DNA of 29,367 bases from JBDKGH01 sp039798265 (GTDB lineage: Bacteria; Bacteroidota; Bacteroidia; Flavobacteriales_D; Sanyastnellaceae): contig JBDKGH010000109.1 of the NCBI GenBank assembly GCA_039798265.1, positions 1 through 29,367 on the forward strand, in the 5' to 3' direction. The notes beneath the pieces are model-generated. The model was not told the origin of the DNA and did not search any database. It saw nothing but the letters and a program-made list of their open reading frames with translations. Shown here one piece after another: positions 7,907 to 14,657 of the stretch; the stretch's first letter is position 1, and each line of letters begins with the position of its first letter. A program made the translations under genes and the position numbers.

Positions 7907-8699
7907 AGAATGAAATGCGTATTGGGTCCATTTTTTTCATACCCCACAACTTGGCAGCGCCTGCGCCATAGCCCACCACACTGGTGCTCATGGCTAAAAG
8001 CAACTTGCCATTGGTGCTCCAAAGAGCCATGGGTTCGCCGGGCGGTACACCCGCAAATTGATCGCTAATTTTTGAAATCGAAAATCGAGAACGCGTCACT
8101 TCTATGCGGAAGTTTCGTCCCTTTCTCACTTGTTCAAAAACATCGCGCGTCACATTGGAAAATAAATTACCATAGTGATCGATGTATTCAACATTGGCGC
8201 GAATAAGATCGGGCTCTATGGCCACTACAGGCACCGATAGACGTTTAATGGTGTCTATTCTTTTGCCCAAAAATTCTGGAGCACCGCCTTTCGACAAATG
8301 CGCCGCCGACGTGGCCAAAACCCCTTTCATGGGAAAGAGATAGTCTTCGCCCAAAGGCAAAGTTATTTCCCAAATATCTTCTAAATCAATGTCATCAAAA
8401 ATCAACGAAAAAATACCGTTGTCCGCCCCCACAAAATAATGACTCATGTGCTGAACGACGATCAATGGCTGATCAGGCGTAAACTCGGCATTCACACCAA
8501 TCAAATGCACTGTGCCCATTGGAAATTGTTGCCAAACACTTTTAAGCATAAAAGCCGCTTCGTCAATGGAAAACGGACTCACATCATGCGAAATATCAAC
8601 CAACACACACTGGGGCGCCAAATTGATCAATTGGGCCTTCACTTGAGCTACGTAATAATCGCGGAGCCCTAGATCTGATATGAGTGTAATAACCGACAT
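7875..8699 (-). CDS. DUF62/SAM hydroxide adenosyltransferase-like protein, catalytic triad apparently lost
   Basis: A 274-residue member of the DUF62 (SAM hydroxide adenosyltransferase, chlorinase, fluorinase) family. MSVITLISDLGLRDYYVAQV at the start, VDISHDVSPFSIDEAAFML (34-52), YFVGADNGIFSL (88-99) and AAHLSKGG (132-139) match the family. The C-terminal barrel contains DHYGNLFSN. Family hydrolases split SAM into adenosine and methionine using an Asp-Arg-His triad. Here the aligned positions read Asn70, Gln77 and Pro123, so this activity may be absent or changed. The ATG at 8699 is preferred because it gives the conserved N-terminus; an upstream ATG at 8795 adds 32 residues without family similarity. 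It heads a minus-strand group with the ABM protein and gldF. Confidence 0.85.
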   Translation of the reverse strand: MSVITLISDLGLRDYYVAQVKAQLINLAPQCVLVDISHDVSPFSIDEAAFMLKSVWQQFPMGTVHLIGVNAEFTPDQPLIVVQHMSHYFVGADNGIFSLIFDDIDLEDIWEITLPLGEDYLFPMKGVLATSAAHLSKGGAPEFLGKRIDTIKRLSVPVVAIEPDLIRANVEYIDHYGNLFSNVTRDVFEQVRKGRNFRIEVTRSRFSISKISDQFAGVPPGEPMALWSTNGKLLLAMSTSVVGYGAGAAKLWGMKKMDPIRISFYGEENSEDDL

Positions 8700-8828
8700 T
8701 CTAAAAACTATTTGTTCACAGTGGCGGTTGAAAGAAACCTCCGCTGAATGAGCAACGTATTTTTTGCGGATACGAAATTGCTTTACATTCGGCAACGTTT
8801 GTAAGCATACCTACATAAGTTTTCAACC

Positions 8829-9839
8829 TTGATAGAGAAAGAAATTATTTTACCAGCCATAGATCCTCTCGAACTCTTTGGCCCCAACAACTCCAAGTTC
8901 AAATTGATTGTATCGCACTACCCGAAACTAAAGGTGGTGGCGCGCGGCAATATGATAAAAGTGAACGGCGACGAAACCGAAGTAGCCGCATTCGACGATA
9001 TGCTCACCCTTATTTTTTGGCATATTGAAAAATACAACAGCCTTCATTTGCAACAATTGGAACGCATTTTACAAGGACAAGAAAAAGACATAATACCGCA
9101 AGGCAATGATGGGGTTTTGGTATATGGCCCCGGTGGAACGAAAGTGACTGCTCGTACGCCTAATCAAAAATTACTCGTTAGTGCTGCTGAGAATAATGAT
9201 ATGATTTTCGCCATTGGTCCTGCCGGTACAGGTAAAACCTATACGGCCGTGGCTTTGGCCGTTCGTGCTTTGAAAGAAAAGCATGTCAAACGCATCGTGC
9301 TCACTCGCCCAGCAGTAGAAGCCGGCGAAAACCTCGGCTTTCTTCCTGGTGATTTAAAAGAAAAATTAGATCCCTACCTCCAGCCTCTTTATGATGCTTT
9401 GATGGACATGATTCCTTATGAAAAGCTAGCGGAATATTTAGAAAAAGGAGTGATCGAAATTGCACCCTTGGCCTTCATGCGCGGACGTACGCTAGACAAA
9501 GCATTTGTGATACTCGATGAGGCTCAAAATGCAACCACAAGCCAAATGAAAATGTTCCTCACCAGGATGGGACAAAGTGCGAAATTCATCATTACTGGTG
9601 ACGCTACACAAATTGACTTACCCAAAAGCCAAATGAGCGGATTAATGCGTTCCGTAGAACTGCTCCGAGGCATCGATGGCATCGGCATTATTCAACTCGA
9701 CGAGTCAGATGTCATCCGTCACAAGCTGGTGAAAAAAATCATTTTAGCTTTTGAAAAACACGAAGCAGAGCGAGCGGAAAAAAATGAACGAAACGACCGC
9801 AACGACCGAGGAGATCGCCATAGAAATAACGCGCACTAA
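8829..9839 (+). CDS. PhoH family ATPase with charged C-terminal tail
   Basis: A 336-residue PhoH-like protein. An N-terminal KH-like region (KLKVVARGNMIKVNGDE, 33-50) precedes the PhoH ATPase domain: Walker A GPAGTGKT (130-137), TRPAVEAGENLGFLPGDL (159-176), Walker B FVILDEAQN (226-234) and the sensor motif ITGDATQIDLP (255-265). PhoH proteins are P-loop ATPases related to superfamily 1 helicases and are linked to RNA metabolism. The final 22 residues are unusual, a low-complexity run of Arg, Asn, Asp and Glu (ERNDRNDRGDRHRNN). The start is a TTG at 8829; no ATG lies close enough to keep the N-terminus. The gene diverges from the DUF62 gene. Its stop codon overlaps the stop of the convergent lipoprotein gene. 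Confidence 0.93.
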   Translation: MIEKEIILPAIDPLELFGPNNSKFKLIVSHYPKLKVVARGNMIKVNGDETEVAAFDDMLTLIFWHIEKYNSLHLQQLERILQGQEKDIIPQGNDGVLVYGPGGTKVTARTPNQKLLVSAAENNDMIFAIGPAGTGKTYTAVALAVRALKEKHVKRIVLTRPAVEAGENLGFLPGDLKEKLDPYLQPLYDALMDMIPYEKLAEYLEKGVIEIAPLAFMRGRTLDKAFVILDEAQNATTSQMKMFLTRMGQSAKFIITGDATQIDLPKSQMSGLMRSVELLRGIDGIGIIQLDESDVIRHKLVKKIILAFEKHEAERAEKNERNDRNDRGDRHRNNAH

Positions 9840-10705
9840 GGAGTGGTATAGCTGTCGTAATAGCTTTTTTCCAACTCTCTAAATCGTTGCATTTCGATGG
9901 TGAGCTCAGATAATAATTCATTATAAACGGTAATATCCACACGAGGAATAATAAAAGGCCCCGTGTAATACAGTTCTTCCGGATTGCCCGATTCAAAGCG
10001 GGCAAAGGAATTTTCCAATTGAATGAGCAGTTGCTGATATTGCTTGAGCATCAATTCAAGTTCAGAAACGAGTTTATAGTGCGGCTGAAAATCGGGCATG
10101 CCCAATTTTAATCCCGTGCTTTGCAAGTGACGCTTGCATGCAGACAATTTAAATCCTTGCATTTCAAGACTATCTTGAAATTGATACAATCGCTTTCCCA
10201 TCTTTTCGAGCACCTCAAAATGATCGTCCCTAGAAATGTGATATTGACTGCATAGAGCAGCGTAAGCCATGCTGTCTTGGTGCATCACCATGGCCGCTTC
10301 CATCAATTGAATGTTTGAAACAACATAGCCAGAATCCACACTCGCTATCTGTTGCTTCATTTTTGGGGTGATCCGCACCTTTTCTTTTTTCCCAATCTCC
10401 GTAAACAAATATTCGTAGCCCGCATCAGCGAGCATTCTGCTCATCAAAGCATCATTGGTGCGGAGATAGGCACTTTGAAAAATAGAATCGAGAGATCCAT
10501 ATGGAATTTGTGATTTATCTCCCACCACTGCCATCAAGCCTTGATGGAATATCCGCACGCTAACAAACTGATCTGAAAGTACTTTTTCACTCTTCAAAAC
10601 CTCCATTCGAGAGGCATCCAATGCACTCTTGATTTCGCTCACTTCTTTGACCGAAGAGCACGAAGCAAGGACAAAAGCAATGAATATATAAACGAGAAAG
10701 CGCAT
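9836..10705 (-). CDS. Hypothetical lipoprotein with long helical body
   Basis: A 289-residue predicted lipoprotein of unknown function. The signal peptide MRFLVYIFIAFVLASCSS ends in the lipobox LASC with the acylated Cys at residue 16. The rest is mostly alpha-helical and hydrophilic, with coiled-coil-like stretches such as ELELMLKQYQQLLIQLENSF and EMQRFRELEKSYYDSY near the C-terminus. No enzyme motif is visible. Its start codon overlaps the stop of the preceding DUF4293 gene by one base, so the pair is almost certainly co-transcribed and coupled. Its stop codon shares two bases with the phoH stop codon on the opposite strand. It probably sits on the periplasmic face of a membrane. Confidence 0.8.
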   Translation of the reverse strand: MRFLVYIFIAFVLASCSSVKEVSEIKSALDASRMEVLKSEKVLSDQFVSVRIFHQGLMAVVGDKSQIPYGSLDSIFQSAYLRTNDALMSRMLADAGYEYLFTEIGKKEKVRITPKMKQQIASVDSGYVVSNIQLMEAAMVMHQDSMAYAALCSQYHISRDDHFEVLEKMGKRLYQFQDSLEMQGFKLSACKRHLQSTGLKLGMPDFQPHYKLVSELELMLKQYQQLLIQLENSFARFESGNPEELYYTGPFIIPRVDITVYNELLSELTIEMQRFRELEKSYYDSYTTP

Positions 10706-11175
10706 TAGCGGATACGATCAACGGAGCGCACTAGCTCCTCGTCTTTACGAATGTTTTTTGCGGCAAACCAAGTAAGCACCAAAGCAATAACAGGTAAAAA
10801 GAAAGACGCTCCGATAGACATTTTACCATTCGGTAAGGCCTTCGCTACATGGCTGATATACAAGTATAACATCACAAAAGAAACCGCATACAATATGAAC
10901 GCAAAACGAATCAAGGCCAATTGTTTTTTACGGTCTTTGAAAGAAAACATGACCCAACCCGTAAGCATTATCACCAAGGTGAGGGGAAGGAAAATAAAAT
11001 AGCTATTGTATTCAGGAAGGTAGGTCAATGTTTCCATCGACTTTACGCCGTAAGAACGCAAGTGCAAAGCCGCTGTGCCTTCGCCTGGAGTAAGCGTTGC
11101 AAACGGAAGGAAGAAAGTGGTAGCTGTGAGCAAAATAGCTCCGAGCAAAAACAAAGATTGAAGGCGTTGTAACAT
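10705..11175 (-). CDS. DUF4293 family membrane protein
   Basis: A 156-residue integral membrane protein. MLQRLQSLFLLGAILLTATT is the hallmark opening of the Bacteroidota-specific DUF4293 family. About four hydrophobic segments follow (near residues 8-28, 58-80, 89-111 and 122-140), with a basic SFKDRKKQLALIRF loop between the second and third and a charged C-terminus. The function of the family is unknown. The ATG at 11175 is chosen because it gives the family start; the 26 residues before it in the same frame include the promoter-like box. It diverges from rho and is translationally coupled to the lipoprotein gene after it. Confidence 0.8.
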   Translation of the reverse strand: MLQRLQSLFLLGAILLTATTFFLPFATLTPGEGTAALHLRSYGVKSMETLTYLPEYNSYFIFLPLTLVIMLTGWVMFSFKDRKKQLALIRFAFILYAVSFVMLYLYISHVAKALPNGKMSIGASFFLPVIALVLTWFAAKNIRKDEELVRSVDRIR

Positions 11176-11199
11176 AGAAAAATCAAAACTTGATGAGGG

Positions 11200-11207
11200 C
11201 AAATATA
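11200..11207 (-). promoter_or_regulatory. Candidate -7 promoter box TATATTTG for the DUF4293-lipoprotein pair
   Basis: Read on the minus strand this is TATATTTG, an exact TAnnTTTG match. It lies 25 bases before the ATG at 11175, predicting a leader of about 18 bases. The -33 element is not clear. It supports the later start chosen for the DUF4293 gene. Confidence 0.45.
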
Positions 11208-11272
11208 CAGGAACAGCAGAGTAACCGTCTATTACTACCAATCCAAAAGACATAAGTCTTCGAAAAAAAACT

Positions 11273-11302
11273 TTTGGTATTCGGAAATTTAGCTTACACT
11301 TG
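11273..11302 (+). promoter_or_regulatory. Candidate promoter for rho (TTTG - 18 bp - TACACTTG)
   Basis: TTTG at 11273-11276 is followed 18 bases later by TACACTTG at 11295-11302, which matches TAnnTTTG at seven of eight positions. This is close to the Bacteroidota two-box promoter with its spacing of about 19. Transcription would begin near 11309, leaving a leader of roughly 75 bases before the rho ATG. That is long enough for feedback control by Rho, as is known for rho in other bacteria, though nothing in the leader proves it. Confidence 0.5.
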
Positions 11303-11383
11303 CAGTGCTCGTTCGAGCGAATTCAACTTTTTTCCCTCAATTTATTATTTCCCTGCTCCCTAACGGAGAACGAAAATTCAACT

Positions 11384-13288
11384 ATGTACGATATTCTCAA
11401 GCTGAATAGCATGAAGGTGGCCGAACTCAAAGAAGTGGCCGAAAAAATGGGCATTACCAATGCCGAGAAACTCAAGAAACAAGATCTTGTTTTCAAAATC
11501 ATGGACCACCAATCGGTAAGCAATGCTTCCGATACGCCATCGGCACCTGCCGCACCTTCAGCACCAGCAGCACCAGCTGCTTCGGATGAAACTGCACCAG
11601 ACGGAGGCAAAAAGAGAGAACGCACGCGCAAGCCTGCTTTTGAAAAGGCGAATCCATCCGAGAATCCTGCTCCAAAGCCCAATCTATTTGCAGACGACCA
11701 CATCGTTCCAGAATTGGACTTCATCTCTCCTGCTCCACGAAAAGAAGCCGTTATCGAAAACAAAGAGGAGAAAAAGGAAAGCACCAACGAAGCTCCTGTC
11801 GCCAATACTCCTGCACCCGCAGCGGGTAATGAGCGTCAAGAACGCAGTGACCGCTTTGAACGCAACCTTCGCGATCGCAATGATCGTAATGAGCGTCGTG
11901 AATTTGTTCCTAAAAACCGCGACAACCAATTCCGCGATAATCAGAACAGAGACAATCAGAACAGAGACAATCAAAATAGAGATTTCCAGAATCGCGACAA
12001 TCAAAACCGCGAACAGCCGCTAGGCGATGCCCCTGCTCAAGGCAATCAACCCCGCCAAGGATTCCAAAACAATCAAGGAAACCAAGGCAATCAAGGAAAT
12101 CAGAGCAATCAAAATAATATTGCACGCCCTGATCGCAGCAAACGCGGTCAGCCTGATGAGCATGGCTACAACTTCGATGGTGTAGTTATCGCAGAAGGCG
12201 TTTTAGAAATCATGCCCGATGGCTTCGGTTTCATGCGTTCATCCGATTTCAATTACCTCAACTCGCCTGATGATGTTTACGTAAGTCAACAACAAATCAA
12301 GAGTTATGGCCTTCTCACTGGTGATACCATTCGTGGAGCTATTCGTCCGCCACGTGAGGGTGAGAAGTATTTCCCGCTCATTCGCGTCGATTCAATTAAT
12401 GGCCGTGATCCAGGATGGGTGCGCGACCGTGTACCGTTTAAATTCTTGACGCCGTTATTCCCATACGAGCGTTTCCATTTGGCCGATAACAACAACAATA
12501 TTTCCATGCGCATCATGGACCTTTTCTCACCTATTGGTAAAGGTCAGCGTGGTATGATTGTTTCGCAACCAAAAACAGGTAAAACAACCTTGTTGAAAGA
12601 TGTGGCCAATGCCATTGCCATGAATCACCCCGAAACTTACTTAATGGTATTGCTCATTGATGAGCGCCCAGAAGAGGTTACGGATATGAAGCGCAGCGTA
12701 AAAGGCGAAGTAGTAGCCTCTACCTTCGATGAGCCTGCAGAACGCCACGTGAAGATTGCCAACATCGTATTAGAAAAAGCAAAACGTTTAGTAGAGTGTG
12801 GTCACGACGTGTGCATTCTCCTCGACTCCATCACGCGTTTGGCTCGTGCTTATAATACCGTATCACCTTCCAGTGGTAAAGTACTTTCGGGTGGTGTGGA
12901 AGCGAATGCATTGGAAAAACCAAAACGTTTCTTTGGTGCCGCGCGCAAAATTGAAAACGGAGGTTCGCTCAGCATCATCGCTACAGCACTTGTAGATACC
13001 GGTTCTAAAATGGACGAAGTTATCTTCGAAGAGTTTAAAGGAACAGGTAACATGGAATTGCAGTTGGATCGCCGCATCAGCAACCGCCGTATCTTCCCTT
13101 CTATCGATATTCTCTCATCGGGAACGCGTAAAGAAGATTTACTTCACGACAAAGATGTTCTTCAACGCATGTGGATCTTACGTCGCCACTTGGCCGATAT
13201 GAATCCTGTGGAAGCCATGGAATTTGTGAAAGATCGCATTGACAAAACACGCAACAACGAAGAGTTCCTCGTTTCCATGAATGCCTAA
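11384..13288 (+). CDS. rho: Transcription termination factor Rho with long disordered insertion
   Basis: A 634-residue Rho; the E. coli protein has 419. The N-terminal SAP-like Rho_N domain (1-45, MYDILKLNSMKVAELKEVAE) is followed by an insertion of about 215 residues. The insertion is first Ala/Pro/Ser rich, then basic and acidic, then a run of Arg-Asn-Asp-Gln and Gly-Asn-Gln repeats (about 150-245). The RNA-binding cold-shock domain lies at about 265-340 (EGVLEIMPDGFGFMRS). The hexameric ATPase has Walker A QPKTGKT (395-401), DERPEEVTDM (426-435) and Walker B VCILLDSITR (476-485), with the conserved LSGGVEANAL at 501-510. The ATG at 11384 gives the family N-terminus. Rho ends transcription of untranslated RNA. 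The next gene starts within its last codons. Confidence 0.97.
   Translation: MYDILKLNSMKVAELKEVAEKMGITNAEKLKKQDLVFKIMDHQSVSNASDTPSAPAAPSAPAAPAASDETAPDGGKKRERTRKPAFEKANPSENPAPKPNLFADDHIVPELDFISPAPRKEAVIENKEEKKESTNEAPVANTPAPAAGNERQERSDRFERNLRDRNDRNERREFVPKNRDNQFRDNQNRDNQNRDNQNRDFQNRDNQNREQPLGDAPAQGNQPRQGFQNNQGNQGNQGNQSNQNNIARPDRSKRGQPDEHGYNFDGVVIAEGVLEIMPDGFGFMRSSDFNYLNSPDDVYVSQQQIKSYGLLTGDTIRGAIRPPREGEKYFPLIRVDSINGRDPGWVRDRVPFKFLTPLFPYERFHLADNNNNISMRIMDLFSPIGKGQRGMIVSQPKTGKTTLLKDVANAIAMNHPETYLMVLLIDERPEEVTDMKRSVKGEVVASTFDEPAERHVKIANIVLEKAKRLVECGHDVCILLDSITRLARAYNTVSPSSGKVLSGGVEANALEKPKRFFGAARKIENGGSLSIIATALVDTGSKMDEVIFEEFKGTGNMELQLDRRISNRRIFPSIDILSSGTRKEDLLHDKDVLQRMWILRRHLADMNPVEAMEFVKDRIDKTRNNEEFLVSMNA
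11880..12120 (+). repeat. In-frame low-complexity repeats inside rho
   Basis: Two adjoining coding repeat blocks. From about 11913 to 12012, five-residue units of the type NRDNQ recur six or seven times with variants such as FRDNQ and NRDFQ. Several are near-identical at the DNA level (repeated aacagagacaatca units). From about 12070 to 12115 short GNQ units follow. The frame stays open throughout and all units are multiples of three. Such tracts can change length by replication slippage. They are not a CRISPR array: units are 15 bases with no unique spacers. Confidence 0.85.
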
Positions 13289-13868
13289 TAAAAGCGACAT
13301 GAAAAAGTGGGTTTCCTTCTTTCCTTGGATATGTTTAGCCGCATGGTCAATCCTTCGATTGGCCATGGGCTTAGCTTTCTATCCTGGCGATTATGATACA
13401 GGGCGTACCGTAGGCGTTTTTTCCAATTTGCTCTTTATCCTGTTGGTCATCTTCGTCGCTATTATCCAATCTTACAAAACAGAACGAGAGAGCACCAGTT
13501 TTTTATTCGATGTAAAAAATGCATTGGGTAAAGCCATGCGTTATGTCGTTGGAGTGGTGATTGTCTCTACGGTGTATTATTCCCTTTTTACCAATGAATT
13601 GGCCATCAAGCGCGAGAAGGATGTAATTGCCATTGCACAAGCGCTCGATACAGAAGAAGAAATCATTGAGATCAAAAAGCAAAATGAAATGCTCAAAGAT
13701 TTGAGCACGGAACAGATTTATAATTCAGCAGTGGAACGCGCGAACACCTTCACCAGTGTGAAGGTCATTTCATCGGCTTCATTCATTGCCTTAACACTAG
13801 TGAGTGTTGCCTATTCCCTACTTGGTGTATTTTTGTTTCGTAATTTTTTGAAGAAAAAGACCGCATAG
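13281..13868 (+). CDS. Four-helix membrane protein, probably DUF4199 family
   Basis: A 195-residue integral membrane protein with four hydrophobic segments: two near the N-terminus (about 12-32 and 45-64), one near 86-105 and one near 163-187. A charged helical loop lies between the third and fourth (IAQALDTEEEIIEIKKQNEM). This topology, the length and the short lysine-rich tail FLKKKTA fit the Bacteroidota DUF4199 family, whose function is unknown; I rate the family name as likely, not certain. The ATG at 13281 overlaps the end of rho by 8 bases, suggesting coupling. A second ATG at 13299 (MKKWVSFF) would leave a 10-base gap and is equally reasonable. Confidence 0.7.
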   Translation: MPNKSDMKKWVSFFPWICLAAWSILRLAMGLAFYPGDYDTGRTVGVFSNLLFILLVIFVAIIQSYKTERESTSFLFDVKNALGKAMRYVVGVVIVSTVYYSLFTNELAIKREKDVIAIAQALDTEEEIIEIKKQNEMLKDLSTEQIYNSAVERANTFTSVKVISSASFIALTLVSVAYSLLGVFLFRNFLKKKTA

Positions 13869-13927
13869 AACCATAGACAATAAATGACTCTGCGGATAGT
13901 TAAGTGCTTGATATTTTAAATACTGCC

Positions 13928-14650
13928 ATGAATCGACCCTTAAAATACATTGTGCTTTCCCTTCTGCTTGTTTCTTCAAGTAGTGCTTTCGCACAAAAAA
14001 TTCAGGGCCAGAAAAACCTGCCAACCTTTGATATGCGATATTATCATTTTGGCTTTTTACTCTCGTTCAATACCTCGTCGTTTTACATCGACAACAAAGC
14101 AGACTTTACCTTTCAAGATTCATTATTAGGGATAGAAAATGTACCTCAATCGGGCTTTAACCTAGCGCTATTGGCTTCTTTCAATCCCACCAAGAATATC
14201 AACTTGCGCTTTATTCCTGGACTTTCCTTCCAAGATCGTGGACTCACCTATCGCTTTTTACAAGCGGATGGTACCACCAAATCCTATTTAAAGCGCACCG
14301 AATCCGTTTGGCTCGAATTTCCTTTGCTCATTAAGCTGCGCACCAATCGAGTGGGCAACTTTGCAGCCTATAGCCTTATTGGTGGAAAATATTCGTTTGA
14401 TATGCAATCGCAGAAGGACGTGAACAACCAATTGGCAGAACAAATCATTGTCAAGCTCCAAGATCGCGATTATGCCATCGAAGCCGGTGGTGGATTCGAC
14501 TTCTTCCTTCCCTACTTCAAATTTGCGATTGAATTCAAAACATCGATTGGTATCCCGAATCTCCTTGTTCCTGAAAACAATCAATTCGCCAATCCCATCT
14601 CCAAACTCCGCTCCCGCGCTTTCGTTGTTTCCATGACGTTTGAAGGATAA
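13928..14650 (+). CDS. porT: PorT (SprT)-type outer-membrane beta-barrel protein of the type IX secretion system
   Basis: A 240-residue outer-membrane protein. The signal peptide MNRPLKYIVLSLLLVSSSSAFAQ ends at residue 23. The mature protein has alternating strands typical of an eight-stranded barrel: YYHFGFLLSFNTSSFYI, GFNLALLASFN, NINLRFIPGLSFQ, SVWLEFPLLIKL and a terminal strand RAFVVSMTFEG with an aromatic near the end. The opening HFGF block, the K-N-I-N-L-R-F-x-PGL block and the late FFLPYFKF block match PorT, an essential T9SS component needed for export of CTD-bearing proteins. The ATG at 13928 gives a compact signal peptide; a GTG at 13904 is less likely. It converges, 7 bases apart, on a gene for a T9SS cargo protein. 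Confidence 0.8.
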   Translation: MNRPLKYIVLSLLLVSSSSAFAQKIQGQKNLPTFDMRYYHFGFLLSFNTSSFYIDNKADFTFQDSLLGIENVPQSGFNLALLASFNPTKNINLRFIPGLSFQDRGLTYRFLQADGTTKSYLKRTESVWLEFPLLIKLRTNRVGNFAAYSLIGGKYSFDMQSQKDVNNQLAEQIIVKLQDRDYAIEAGGGFDFFLPYFKFAIEFKTSIGIPNLLVPENNQFANPISKLRSRAFVVSMTFEG

Positions 14651-14657
14651 TCTCATC

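Noticed and set aside
8700..8828. Promoter boxes in the divergent DUF62-phoH gap
   Set aside because: TAAGTTTT before phoH and TACGTTGC on the other strand are only partial matches with wrong spacing; too weak to list.
11323..11805. Minus-strand frame of 160 codons opposite the rho insertion
   Set aside because: It is the complement of the Ala/Pro/Ser-rich part of Rho; its Ser/Gly/Ala-rich translation is a by-product of that composition.
11915..12115. Short repeated units that could suggest a CRISPR or minisatellite
   Set aside because: The units are in-frame multiples of three inside rho, vary at codon level and have no spacers; no cas genes are present.
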